A DNA stretch of 64,000 bases from Thermobacillus sp. ZCTH02-B1 (GTDB taxonomy: Bacteria; Bacillota; Bacilli; Paenibacillales; Paenibacillaceae). Under the pieces are notes generated by a model that made no database searches, was not told the DNA's origin, and worked only from the letters and a program-made list of their open reading frames with translations. Position numbers and translations under genes: made by a program. Location of the stretch: contig NZ_LZRU01000009.1 in NCBI RefSeq assembly GCF_002159085.1, positions 186,001 to 250,000 of the forward strand, written 5' to 3'. Of this stretch, positions 46,634-54,965 are shown one piece after another. Numbering within the stretch: position 1 is the stretch's first letter; each line of letters opens with the position of its first letter.

Positions 46634-47827
46634 ATGAAGCGACCGATCGCCCCTGTCCGCGTTGAACCGGCCGCACGGCTGAAGGAGCTGCCGGTGCAGT
46701 TCTTCGCCGGGCTGTCGGCCCGCGCCGCCGCCCGGATCGCCGAAGGCCGCGACGTCATCAACCTCGGTCAGGGCAACCCGGACCGCCCGACGCCGCAGCC
46801 GATCGTCGAGCGCCTGAGGGAGGCGGCCGGCAACCCGCTGTACCACAAATATCCGCCGTTCAGCGGCTTCCGGTTCCTGAAGGAAGCGGTGGCGAAGCGC
46901 TACGAGGAAGACTACGGCGTCAGGCTGGACCCGGAGACGGAAGTCGCGATCCTGTTCGGCGGCAAGACCGGGCTCGTCGAGATCAGCCAGTGCCTGCTCG
47001 ATCCCGGCGATGTCTGCCTCGTGCCGGATCCCGGCTATCCGGACTACTGGTCGGGCATCGCGCTGGCCGGCGCGCGGATGGTGTTCATGCCGCTTTCCGA
47101 AGCGAACGGCTTCCTGCCCGACTACGGCGCGCTGAAACCCGAAGATCTGCGGCGCGCGAAGCTGATGTTCGTCAACTACCCGAACAACCCGACGGGCGCC
47201 GTCGCCGACGCCGCCTTCTATGAAGAGACGGTCGCATTCGCCGCGCGGCACGGCATCGTCGTCGCGAGCGACTTCGCCTACGGCGCGATCGGCTTCGACG
47301 GCAGGCGCCCGGTCAGTTTCCTGCAGATACCGGGCGCGAAGGAGGTCGGCGTCGAGTTCTACACGCTCTCGAAGAGCTACAACATGGCCGGCTGGCGCGT
47401 CGGTTTTGCCCTCGGGAACGCCGACGTGATCCGGCTGATCAACCTGATCCAGGATCACTACTACTGCAGCCTGTTCGGCGCCATCCAGGAGGCGGCGGCC
47501 TTCGCGCTGACCGGCCCGCAGGATTCCGTGCGCGAGCTTGCGGCGATGTACGAACGGCGCCGGGACACGCTCTTCCGCGCGCTGGACCGCATCGGCTGGA
47601 AGGCCCGCAAACCGGGCGGATCGTTCTTCTGCTGGCTTCCCGTCCCCGCCGGTTACACGTCCGAATCGTTCGCCGATCTCGTCCTCGAGCGGGCGGACGT
47701 CGTGCTCGCCCCGGGCGTCGGCTTCGGCCGGAACGGCGAGGGCTACGTGCGGCTCGGCCTGCTGGCCGACGAGGCGCGGCTCGAGGAAGCCGTCGAACGG
47801 ATCGGCCGCCTCGGACTGTTCGGCTGA
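46634..47827 (+). CDS. mtnE: Methionine-salvage aminotransferase (KMTB to methionine)
   Basis: A 397-residue class I PLP-dependent aminotransferase that closely follows B. subtilis MtnE/YkrV (398 aa). Shared runs include NLGQGNPDRPTPQPIVE, VAILFGGKTGLVEI, VPDPGYPDYWSG, FVNYPNNPTGAV and YTLSKSYNMAGWRVGFA; the Lys of LSKSYN binds PLP. It converts 4-methylthio-2-oxobutanoate to methionine, preferably with glutamine, complementing MtnU. The ATG at 46634 matches the family length better than the ATG seven codons upstream. The pro T-box leader follows its stop. Confidence 0.9.
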   Translation: MKRPIAPVRVEPAARLKELPVQFFAGLSARAAARIAEGRDVINLGQGNPDRPTPQPIVERLREAAGNPLYHKYPPFSGFRFLKEAVAKRYEEDYGVRLDPETEVAILFGGKTGLVEISQCLLDPGDVCLVPDPGYPDYWSGIALAGARMVFMPLSEANGFLPDYGALKPEDLRRAKLMFVNYPNNPTGAVADAAFYEETVAFAARHGIVVASDFAYGAIGFDGRRPVSFLQIPGAKEVGVEFYTLSKSYNMAGWRVGFALGNADVIRLINLIQDHYYCSLFGAIQEAAAFALTGPQDSVRELAAMYERRRDTLFRALDRIGWKARKPGGSFFCWLPVPAGYTSESFADLVLERADVVLAPGVGFGRNGEGYVRLGLLADEARLEEAVERIGRLGLFG

Positions 47828-47849
47828 CCGATGCGAAGCCCGTCCGCTT

Positions 47850-47863
47850 CCGGCGGCCGCCGG
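47850..47863. repeat. 14-bp GC palindrome after mtnE
   Basis: CCGGCGGCCGCCGG lies 22 bases past the mtnE stop, followed by CTTTA. It may be a weak pause or terminator before the T-box promoter, but there is no proper T-run. Confidence 0.35.
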
Positions 47864-47864
47864 C

Positions 47865-47893
47865 TTTACAGCGGTGCCGTTTCATGATAAGGT
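47865..47893 (+). promoter_or_regulatory. Probable promoter of the pro T-box operon
   Basis: TTTACA (47865-47870), 17 bases, then TG-A-TAAGGT (-10 at 47888-47893). The -10 is weak but extended. Transcription would begin near 47900, giving a leader of about 325 bases to proB. Confidence 0.5.
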
Positions 47894-47899
47894 AATAGC

Positions 47900-48190
47900 A
47901 TACAAACGAAAACGCGAAACGTCATGACGGGACCAGTAAGCATGCTGCAGGCGCGTTCAGAGAGCGGAATCCGTGGGCGCCGGAGGACGAAGGTCAACCG
48001 GACGGCCTGAGGCTGCGAGAATCCGCCGCGCTCCGTGCTGAACCCACCCCTGAACGGCCGGCGACGAGCCGGACAGCCTCCTGCTGTTATCGGGAACAGA
48101 GCGGACGGCGCCCGTGCGCCGTCAATAAAGGTGGTACCGCGGAAGCGCAGACTTTCGTCCTTTAACGGGGCGAAGGTCTTTTCTTTTTGA
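47900..48190 (+). promoter_or_regulatory. T-box riboswitch (tRNA-Pro type) upstream of proBAC-mtnWXB
   Basis: The diagnostic T-box AAAGGTGGTACCGCGG is at 48127-48142. Its UGGU can pair with the tRNA end ACCA. A terminator stem (from 48150, GACTTTCGTCC with GGGGCGAAGGTC) runs into TTTTCTTTTT by 48190. In stem I the loop-E partners AGTA (47935-47938) and GAA (48019-48021) flank an imperfect helix pairing 47940-47952 with 48005-48016. CAGAGAG lies in the distal part. Directly after GAA are two successive CCG triplets (48023-48028), either of which would read proline. Uncharged tRNA-Pro would thus favour antitermination. Stem pairings were worked out by hand. Confidence 0.9.
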
Positions 48191-48226
48191 CCCCAACACA
48201 GCATCAGACGGCAAGGAAGGATCGGA

Positions 48227-49330
48227 ATGGGCGAACGCATCGTCGTCAAAATCGGTTCCAGCTCGCTGACTTCCGCCGAAGGCGGCCTGAACCGCTCCCG
48301 CATCGAGTATTTCGCCGGCGAGCTCGCCTCCCTGCACCGGTCCGGGCGGCAGGTGCTGCTCGTCACGTCGGGAGCCGTGGCGGCCGGCTTCCGGAGAATT
48401 GGCTATCCCGCGCGGCCAAAGCAGCTCCACGAGAAGCAGGCGGCGGCAGCCGTCGGCCAGGCGCTGCTCATGCAGGCCTATCAGGAAGCGTTCGGCCGAA
48501 GCGGCATCGTCGTCGCGCAGATTCTGCTCACCCGGCACGATTTCTCGAACCGGCAGCGCATCCACAACGCGCTGATGACGATCGAGGAGCTGCTCCGCCG
48601 GAACGTCATCCCGATCATCAACGAGAACGACACCGTCACGGTGGAAGGGCTCAAATTCGGCGACAACGACAACCTGTCGGCGCTCGTCGCCAACCTCGTC
48701 AAGGCGAAGAAGCTGATCATCCTGACCGACACGGACGGCCTGTACACCGGCGATCCGCGCCGCAACCCCGACGCGAAACGCATCGACCGGGTGACCGAGA
48801 TCGACGAGCGGATCATGGCCGTCGCGGGCGGTGCGGGCAGCTCCGTCGGCACCGGCGGGATGCGCTCGAAGATCGAGGCGGCGCGCGTCGCGACGCGCGG
48901 CGGCGTGCAGGCGTTCGTCGGCCGGGCGATCGGACCCGGCGATCTGCTGGCGGCGGTCGAGGGCCGCGGCCGGGGCACCTACTTCGATACCGACTACGAC
49001 AACCTGTCCGTGAAAAAGCAGTGGATCGGCTTCCATTCGACGCCGAACGGCCGGATCACCGTCGACGAGGGCGCGGTCCGGGCGCTTGTCAGCGAAGGAC
49101 GCAGCCTGCTCCCCGCCGGCATCATCGGAGCGGAGGGCGAATTCAACCCGGGCGACGTCGTTGAGGTCGCCGGACCGGACGGCGTGCCGATCGGGCGCGG
49201 CGTCGTCAACTACGCTTCGTGGCAGGTGCAGGCGACCGCCGGCCTCAGCACCGAGGAAGTGCGCAAGCGCGTCGACGTCGTCCGCATCGAGGTGATCCAC
49301 CGGGACGAATGGGTCTCGTTCCCGCGCTGA
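48227..49330 (+). CDS. proB: Glutamate 5-kinase
   Basis: A 367-residue kinase for the first step of proline synthesis. The amino-acid-kinase domain shows VVKIGSSSLTS, LLVTSGAVAAG, PIINENDTVT and FGDNDNLSALVA. A C-terminal PUA domain begins around residue 280 (GRITVDEGAVRALVSEG). AAGGAAGGATCGG precedes the ATG. First gene after the T-box terminator. Full-length ProB of this type is normally feedback-inhibited by proline. Confidence 0.95.
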   Translation: MGERIVVKIGSSSLTSAEGGLNRSRIEYFAGELASLHRSGRQVLLVTSGAVAAGFRRIGYPARPKQLHEKQAAAAVGQALLMQAYQEAFGRSGIVVAQILLTRHDFSNRQRIHNALMTIEELLRRNVIPIINENDTVTVEGLKFGDNDNLSALVANLVKAKKLIILTDTDGLYTGDPRRNPDAKRIDRVTEIDERIMAVAGGAGSSVGTGGMRSKIEAARVATRGGVQAFVGRAIGPGDLLAAVEGRGRGTYFDTDYDNLSVKKQWIGFHSTPNGRITVDEGAVRALVSEGRSLLPAGIIGAEGEFNPGDVVEVAGPDGVPIGRGVVNYASWQVQATAGLSTEEVRKRVDVVRIEVIHRDEWVSFPR

Positions 49331-49379
49331 AGCGCGATCGAAACCGTCGGAACCAGAAATGCAATGGAGGGATCGAAAC

Positions 49380-50645
49380 ATGAGCCGGCAAACGACGATT
49401 GACGAAGTGAGGGAGAAGGCGCTGGCGGCCCGCGAAGCGCTCAAGGCGATGAACCGGCTGACGACGGAGCAGAAAAACCGGGCGCTCCTCGCCATGGCCG
49501 ACGCGCTCATCCGCGAGCGGGACGCGATCATCGCCGCCAACCGGGAGGATCTTCAACGGGGCGAGGCGAACGGCACGTCCCGTTCCCTGCTGGACAGGCT
49601 GAAGCTGGACGAAAGCCGGATCGCCGGCATCGCGGATGGATTGCGGCAGATCGTCGAACTGCCCGACCCGGTCGGTGAAGTGCTCGAGTCGTTCGAGCGG
49701 CCGAACGGGCTGCGCATCGAGAAGGTGCGCGTGCCGCTCGGCGTCATCGGCATGATCTACGAGGCGCGGCCGAACGTGACCGTCGATGCGGCGGGACTCT
49801 GCCTCAAGACCGGGAATACCGTCGTGCTGCGCGGCGGATCGGCGGCGATCGATTCGAACCGGCGGATCGTCGAGGTGCTGCGCGGGGCCCTCGCCTCCAC
49901 CGACGTGCCGCCCGACGCGCTGCAGCTCATCGAGGATTCCGACCGCCGGTCGGTCGACGCGATGCTGAAGCTGAACGGCCTGCTCGACGTCATCATCCCG
50001 CGCGGCGGCGCATCGCTCATCCGCAACGTCGTCGAGAACGCGACCGTGCCGGTCATCGAGACGGGCGCGGGCATCTGCCACACCTTCGTGGACGAAAGCG
50101 CCGATCCGGAAATGGCCTCGCGCATCGCCTTCAACGCGAAGGTGCAGCGCCCGTCGGTCTGCAACGCGATGGAGACGCTGCTCGTCCACCGCAAATTCGC
50201 GGAGGCGCATCTCGACCGGCTGCTTAAGCCGATGGCCGAAGCGGGCGTCGAACTGCGCGGCTGCGAGGAGACGCGCCGCCTCTTCCCCGGCGCGCTCGCC
50301 GCGACGGACGAAGATTACGCGACCGAGTACAACGATTACATCCTCAACGTGAAAATCGTCGGCAATCTGGATGAAGCGCTGGCCCACATCGCGAAATTCG
50401 GCACGAAGCACTCCGAATGCATCGTGACCGAAGATCGCCGCAACGCCGAGCGGTTCCTGCAGGAGGTGGATGCCGCGGCCGTCTACCACAACGCGTCCAC
50501 GCGCTTCACGGACGGCTTCGAGTTCGGCTTCGGCGCCGAGATCGGCATCAGCACGCAGAAGCTGCACGCGCGCGGTCCGATGGGACTGCCTGCGCTCACG
50601 TCGACGAAATACCGGATCTACGGCAACGGCCAGATCCGCGGCTGA
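49380..50645 (+). CDS. proA: Glutamate-5-semialdehyde dehydrogenase
   Basis: A 421-residue NADPH-dependent gamma-glutamyl phosphate reductase. Diagnostic segments are GVIGMIYEARPNVTVDA, GNTVVLRGGS, VIETGAGICHTFVDE and the catalytic cysteine region KVQRPSVCNAMETLLVH. GGAGGGATC nine bases before the ATG at 49380 sets the start. It lies 49 bases after proB with no terminator between. Confidence 0.95.
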   Translation: MSRQTTIDEVREKALAAREALKAMNRLTTEQKNRALLAMADALIRERDAIIAANREDLQRGEANGTSRSLLDRLKLDESRIAGIADGLRQIVELPDPVGEVLESFERPNGLRIEKVRVPLGVIGMIYEARPNVTVDAAGLCLKTGNTVVLRGGSAAIDSNRRIVEVLRGALASTDVPPDALQLIEDSDRRSVDAMLKLNGLLDVIIPRGGASLIRNVVENATVPVIETGAGICHTFVDESADPEMASRIAFNAKVQRPSVCNAMETLLVHRKFAEAHLDRLLKPMAEAGVELRGCEETRRLFPGALAATDEDYATEYNDYILNVKIVGNLDEALAHIAKFGTKHSECIVTEDRRNAERFLQEVDAAAVYHNASTRFTDGFEFGFGAEIGISTQKLHARGPMGLPALTSTKYRIYGNGQIRG

Positions 50646-50660
50646 GGGGTGCGGCGGACC

Positions 50661-51542
50661 ATGACGACGAACGGCCGATCCCTCACCCCGCCGCAAGGCC
50701 CGATCGGCCTGAAGCTCTGCTTCTTCGGAGCGGGCTCGATGGCCGAAGCGATCGTGCGCGGCCTCCTCTCCGCCGGACTGGCGGAGCCGTCCGGCATCAC
50801 GATGCTGAACCGCTCGAACGCGGCCCGGCTGGCCGAACTCGGGGAACGCTACGGCGTCCGCACCGCCGCGGACGAGGCGGCGAAAGAGCAGGCGCTCCGC
50901 GGCGCGGACGTCATTTTCCTGTGCATGAAGCCGAAGGACGCGGCGGAGGCGCTCCGGCGCCTCTCCCCCCTCCTCCGGGACGGACAGCTCCTCGTCTCCG
51001 TCATCGCGGGGCTGTCCATCGCCGCGATCGAGCGGCTGGTCGGCCGCCGGCTGCCGGTCGCGCGCACGATGCCGAACACGTCGAGCACGATCGGCCTCGG
51101 GGCGACCGGCATCAGCTTCAACGACGCGGCGTCGGACGGGCAACGCGGGCTCGTGCTGCGGATATTCCGCGCCGTCGGCACGGCGCACGTCGTCGACGAA
51201 TCGCTGATCGACGCCGTGACGGCGCTGTCGGGCAGCGGCCCCGCCTACCTGTACTACATGATGGAAGCGATGACCGACGCCGCCGTCTCGCTCGGACTTC
51301 CCGCGGACACGGCGCGGGCGCTGACCGTGCAGACCGTGCTCGGCGCGGCGAACATGGTGCTCGAGACCGGCGAGGAGCCGGCCGATCTGCGCCGCAAGGT
51401 AACCTCGCCCGGCGGCACGACGCAGGCGGCGATCGAGACATTCGAGCGGCAGGATTTCCGCGGCCTGGTCGAACGGGCGATGCGGCGCGCGGCGGAGCGT
51501 GCCGCCGAACTGGGCGCGGAACTGGAAAGGAGCGTCACCTGA
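50661..51542 (+). CDS. proC: Pyrroline-5-carboxylate reductase
   Basis: A 293-residue enzyme for the final proline step. The N-terminal Rossmann motif is [30 protein letters not shown] and the C-terminal [17 protein letters not shown] and [12 protein letters not shown] are typical. I use the ATG at 50661; a GTG four codons earlier is possible. It is separated from mtnW by a single base, so the proline genes run directly into methionine salvage genes. Confidence 0.94.
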   Translation: MTTNGRSLTPPQGPIGLKLCFFGAGSMAEAIVRGLLSAGLAEPSGITMLNRSNAARLAELGERYGVRTAADEAAKEQALRGADVIFLCMKPKDAAEALRRLSPLLRDGQLLVSVIAGLSIAAIERLVGRRLPVARTMPNTSSTIGLGATGISFNDAASDGQRGLVLRIFRAVGTAHVVDESLIDAVTALSGSGPAYLYYMMEAMTDAAVSLGLPADTARALTVQTVLGAANMVLETGEEPADLRRKVTSPGGTTQAAIETFERQDFRGLVERAMRRAAERAAELGAELERSVT

Positions 51543-51543
51543 C

Positions 51544-52767
51544 ATGGGCGGATATTGCCGTGCAACCTACCGGCTCTATGACGAAAAGGCCGATTTCGAG
51601 AAGAAGGCGCAAAGCATCGCCGTCGGCCTCACCGTCGGCAGCTGGACCGACCTGCCGCAGGCGCGCAAGGCCGAGATGGAGAAGCATCTCGGACGGGTCG
51701 TGTCCGTCACCGAAGTGCCGGCGGCGGATTCCCCGACCGGCGAGCGGTACGCCGACATCGTCATTGACTACCCGGACATCAATTTCAGCCGCGACATCCC
51801 GGCGCTGCTCGTCACCGTGTTCGGCAAGCTCTCGATGGACGGCCGGATCAAACTGCTCGACATCGGCTTCTCGGACGACTTCCTCTCCGCCTTCCCGGGA
51901 CCGAAATTCGGCATCGAGGGCGTCCGCCGGCTGCTCGGGGTGCACGACCGGCCGCTCCTCATGAGCATCTTCAAATCGGTCATCGGACACGATCTCGCGA
52001 ACCTGCGGGAGCAGTTCCTCCTGCAGGCGCTCGGCGGCGTCGACCTCGTCAAGGACGACGAGATTCTGTTCGAAAATCCCCTGACACCGCTCGAGAAGCG
52101 CGTCGAAACCTGCATGGCCGCGGCGGAGGAAGCGAAGCGCGCGACCGGACAGGAGCTGCTGTACGCCGTGAATCTGACCGGTCCGACGTTCAAGCTTGCG
52201 GAGAACGCGAAGCGGGCGATCCGGGCCGGCGCGAACGCGCTGCTCTTCAACGTGCTCGCCTACGGCTTCGACGCGCTCGCGGAGCTCGCGCGCGATCCGG
52301 AGATCAACGTGCCGATCGCGGCGCATCCCGCGATCTCCGGCGCGATCTATCCGTCCAGGCATTACGGCATCGCAGCCCCGCTCCTGCTCGGCAAACTGAT
52401 GCGGCTCGCGGGCGCCGACCTCGTCCTGTTCCCCTCCCCCTACGGCTCGGTCGTCATGCCGAAGGAGGACACAAAAGCGGTCAAGAACGCGCTGACCACG
52501 GGCGAGCTTCCGCTCCGCAGCAGCTTCCCGGTTCCGTCGGCGGGCATTCATCCCGGCCTCGTGCCGCTCCTCCACCGCGACTTCGGCCCCGACGTCGTCG
52601 TGAACGCGGGCGGCGGCATCCACGGCCATCCGCTCGGCACGTCCGCCGGCGGCCGCGCGTTCCGGCAGGCGATCGACGCGGTGATGGCCGGCGTGCCCCT
52701 GGTCGAAGCCGCGAAGCGGCATGACGAGCTGCGGGCGGCCGTCGAGGCGTGGGGGATCCGGGAATGA
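51544..52767 (+). CDS. mtnW: 2,3-diketo-5-methylthiopentyl-1-phosphate enolase (RuBisCO-like protein)
   Basis: A 407-residue RuBisCO-like protein of methionine salvage. The motif [21 protein letters not shown] corresponds to the RuBisCO loop carrying the carbamylated Lys and the metal-binding Asp/Glu. It also has [15 protein letters not shown] and a phosphate-binding [10 protein letters not shown]. It enolises 2,3-diketo-5-methylthiopentyl-1-phosphate and does not fix CO2. Length matches B. subtilis MtnW (~414). AAGGAG precedes the ATG. Its stop overlaps the mtnX start (ATGA). Confidence 0.94.
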   Translation: MGGYCRATYRLYDEKADFEKKAQSIAVGLTVGSWTDLPQARKAEMEKHLGRVVSVTEVPAADSPTGERYADIVIDYPDINFSRDIPALLVTVFGKLSMDGRIKLLDIGFSDDFLSAFPGPKFGIEGVRRLLGVHDRPLLMSIFKSVIGHDLANLREQFLLQALGGVDLVKDDEILFENPLTPLEKRVETCMAAAEEAKRATGQELLYAVNLTGPTFKLAENAKRAIRAGANALLFNVLAYGFDALAELARDPEINVPIAAHPAISGAIYPSRHYGIAAPLLLGKLMRLAGADLVLFPSPYGSVVMPKEDTKAVKNALTTGELPLRSSFPVPSAGIHPGLVPLLHRDFGPDVVVNAGGGIHGHPLGTSAGGRAFRQAIDAVMAGVPLVEAAKRHDELRAAVEAWGIRE

Positions 52768-53432
52768 CGCAAGGCAAGGAACGGATCATTTTCTGCGACT
52801 TCGACGGCACCATCACGATGAGCGACAACATCGTCGCGGTCATCCGCCATTTCGATCCGCCCGGCTGGCGCCGGATCGTGGACGACGTCCTCGCCGAACG
52901 AAAATCGATCCGCCAGGGCGTCGGCGAATTGTTCCGGCTGCTGCCGAGCTCGAAGAAGGACGAAATGATCGACTTCGCCGTGAACAACGCGGTCATTCGC
53001 GAGGGATTCGCCGAACTGCTCCGCTTCTGCCGGTACGAGGGGATCGAATTCTATGTGACGAGCGGCGGCATCGACTTTTTCGTCTATCCGATTCTCGCGA
53101 AATTCGACATCCCGCGCGACCACATCTTCTGCAACGGCAGCGACTTTTCCGGCGAGCGCGTCGAGATCACGTGGCCGCATCCGTGTGAGCCGCCCTGCAC
53201 GAACGACTGCGGCATGTGCAAAACGACGATCATGCGCCGCTTCCCGCCCGGGCGGTACGAGCGGATCGTGATCGGCGACAGCGTGACCGATTTCGAGGCG
53301 GCCAAGATGGCCGACGCGGTGTTCGCGCGGTCGCATCTGACCGAGAAATGCAGGGCGCTCGGCGTGCCGTACACGCCGTTCGAGACGTTCTACGACGTCA
53401 TCGACGGGCTCGAAGAGAGGGTGATGTCATGA
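52764..53432 (+). CDS. mtnX: 2-hydroxy-3-keto-5-methylthiopentenyl-1-phosphate phosphatase
   Basis: A 222-residue HAD-family phosphatase. The nucleophile motif is FCDFDGTIT, followed by [13 protein letters not shown] and [12 protein letters not shown] cysteine cluster, [12 protein letters not shown], sits between them as in other MtnX proteins. It removes the phosphate from the MtnW product to give the dihydroxy intermediate used by acireductone dioxygenase (MtnD), which is not in this window. It overlaps both mtnW and mtnB by four bases. Confidence 0.93.
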   Translation: MTQGKERIIFCDFDGTITMSDNIVAVIRHFDPPGWRRIVDDVLAERKSIRQGVGELFRLLPSSKKDEMIDFAVNNAVIREGFAELLRFCRYEGIEFYVTSGGIDFFVYPILAKFDIPRDHIFCNGSDFSGERVEITWPHPCEPPCTNDCGMCKTTIMRRFPPGRYERIVIGDSVTDFEAAKMADAVFARSHLTEKCRALGVPYTPFETFYDVIDGLEERVMS

Positions 53433-54091
53433 GCGGCAGCGCCTTTGCGGCCATCGCGGCCGAGGAAAAACAGCGCGTGCTGGCCGAACTCGGGGAGCTG
53501 AAGGCGCATCTCGCTTCCCGCGGTCTGTTCCCGGGCACGAGCGGCAACCTGTCCGCCCGCGTCGGCGGGTTCCAACCGGATCGCTTCCACTTCGCGATCA
53601 CGGCGAGCGGCAGGGACAAATCCCGGTCGACTCCCGAGGATTTCCTGTTCGTCGACCAGGACGGCAAGCCGGTCGAGACGACGGCGCTCAAGCCGTCCGC
53701 CGAAACGCTCATCCATTGCGAGATCTACCGGCTGACGGGCTGCGGCGCGATCGCCCACGTCCACACCGTGTTCAACAACGTCGTCTCGGAATGGTTCTGG
53801 GAGCGGCGCGCGGTGCCGGTCTGCGGCGTCGAGCTGATCAAGGCGTTCAACATCTGGGAGGAAGAGGCGTCGATCGACATTCCGATCGTGCCGAACTACG
53901 CCGACATTCCGCGCATCGTGCCCGAGGTGACGGCGCGGCTTGATCCGCGCGTGCCCGGCATCCTGCTGCGCAAGCACGGCATCTACGCCTGGGGCCGCGA
54001 CATCGCGGAAGCGAAGAAGCATCTCGAGGCGTTCGAGTTCCTGTTCGAATATGTCTACCGCTGGGAACTGCTCCGGAGCGGACGGCGATAA
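53429..54091 (+). CDS. mtnB: Methylthioribulose-1-phosphate dehydratase
   Basis: A 220-residue class II aldolase-fold zinc enzyme. The metal ligands are in AHVHTVFNN and RKHGIYAWG, the latter also holding the substrate pocket; GLFPGTSGNLSARV is the phosphate-binding start. It makes the MtnW substrate from methylthioribulose-1-phosphate. GAGAGGGTGA precedes the ATG, which overlaps the mtnX stop. It is the last gene of the pro-mtn operon. mtnD, often next in Bacillus, is missing. Confidence 0.94.
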   Translation: MSGSAFAAIAAEEKQRVLAELGELKAHLASRGLFPGTSGNLSARVGGFQPDRFHFAITASGRDKSRSTPEDFLFVDQDGKPVETTALKPSAETLIHCEIYRLTGCGAIAHVHTVFNNVVSEWFWERRAVPVCGVELIKAFNIWEEEASIDIPIVPNYADIPRIVPEVTARLDPRVPGILLRKHGIYAWGRDIAEAKKHLEAFEFLFEYVYRWELLRSGRR

Positions 54092-54099
54092 AACAGAAA

Positions 54100-54131
54100 G
54101 GCGCGAGCCTTGCGCAGGCCGCGCCATTTTT
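54100..54131 (+). terminator. Intrinsic terminator after mtnB, possibly bidirectional with dnaD
   Basis: GGCGCG-a-GCCT pairs with AGGC-CGCGCC (five-base loop, one bulged A) and is followed by ATTTTTG. The other strand has TTTCTGTTTT after the stem, so it may also end the dnaD transcript. It marks the end of the pro-mtn unit. Confidence 0.85.
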
Positions 54132-54217
54132 GTGCGGTTGCATACGTTCGGGCGATTCCGCGCGTTCGTGTTGTCCGATCTCATCCGCATCAGCCGGAAC
54201 CCGCCAACCGTCAGGCT

Positions 54218-54931
54218 TTACGCACGCCCGCGGAACTGCCGCGCGCGGAGCCGCGCCTCCTCCTCGCTCGTGATCCGGTTCCGGCTCCATTCGAGCAAAA
54301 TGCGGTCGATATACCGGAAGCTCAGCTTTCCCGCGAACACCGCTTCCTTCAGCGCGAAGCGGATCAGCTCCTCCGGATAGCGGTCCTGGTCCAGCCAGGC
54401 CGAGATCGTCTCGAGTTCCATCGGCGACAGGGGCCGGCCGAATTCCCGCTCGAACACGGCAAACAGCTCCGCCGCCCGCCCGTCCTCCGCGGGGACGGCG
54501 GCGCCGCGGGGGGGCTCCCGGCGCTCCGGCGACGACGGCCGTGCCGCCGCGCCGCCGGACGGTTCGTGCGCGGCCGCATGCGCAGCGGCCTGCTCGTACC
54601 AGCCGGTCCAGCGGTAGGCTTCCGACCGGACGCCCGTCTCCGGATCGATGCGCTCGTCGATCGCGAGGAAGCCGCGTCGGATCAGGTCGCCGATCAAACC
54701 GGCGACGCGGTCCGGACCGATCCCCATCCGCGTGCCGATCTCGTCCGGCGTCGGAAACGGATTGCCTTCCGCGAGCCGGAAACCGGCGATCTGGAGGAGC
54801 AGCACGAATTCCTCGTCGCTGAGCCCGAGCGCGCGGTAGGTGCGCAGCACGAACTGCGGCACGAACACGCCGCCTTCCGCGAGGAATTCGGCGGCGGCTC
54901 CCGCCGGATCATCCCGTCCGATGTCCGTCAT
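54218..54931 (-). CDS. dnaD: DnaD-type primosome protein
   Basis: A 237-residue replication-initiation protein. The N-terminal winged helix (LTRALGLSDEEF-like YRALGLSDEEFVLLLQIAGF, PTPDEIGTRMGIGPDRVAGL) is followed by an Ala/Pro/Arg linker and the DnaD/DnaB2 C-terminal domain (FEREFGRPLSPMELETISAWL, KLSFRYIDRILLEW). It loads helicase with DnaB and DnaI at oriC or stalled forks. GGAGGAGG six bases before the ATG at 54931 decides the start. It lies 34 bases after ackA on the same strand, away from its usual asnS/nth neighbours. Confidence 0.93.
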   Translation of the reverse strand: MTDIGRDDPAGAAAEFLAEGGVFVPQFVLRTYRALGLSDEEFVLLLQIAGFRLAEGNPFPTPDEIGTRMGIGPDRVAGLIGDLIRRGFLAIDERIDPETGVRSEAYRWTGWYEQAAAHAAAHEPSGGAAARPSSPERREPPRGAAVPAEDGRAAELFAVFEREFGRPLSPMELETISAWLDQDRYPEELIRFALKEAVFAGKLSFRYIDRILLEWSRNRITSEEEARLRARQFRGRA

Positions 54932-54965
54932 CCGCATCCTCCTCCTGCCGCGCATCCGCGTCCGC

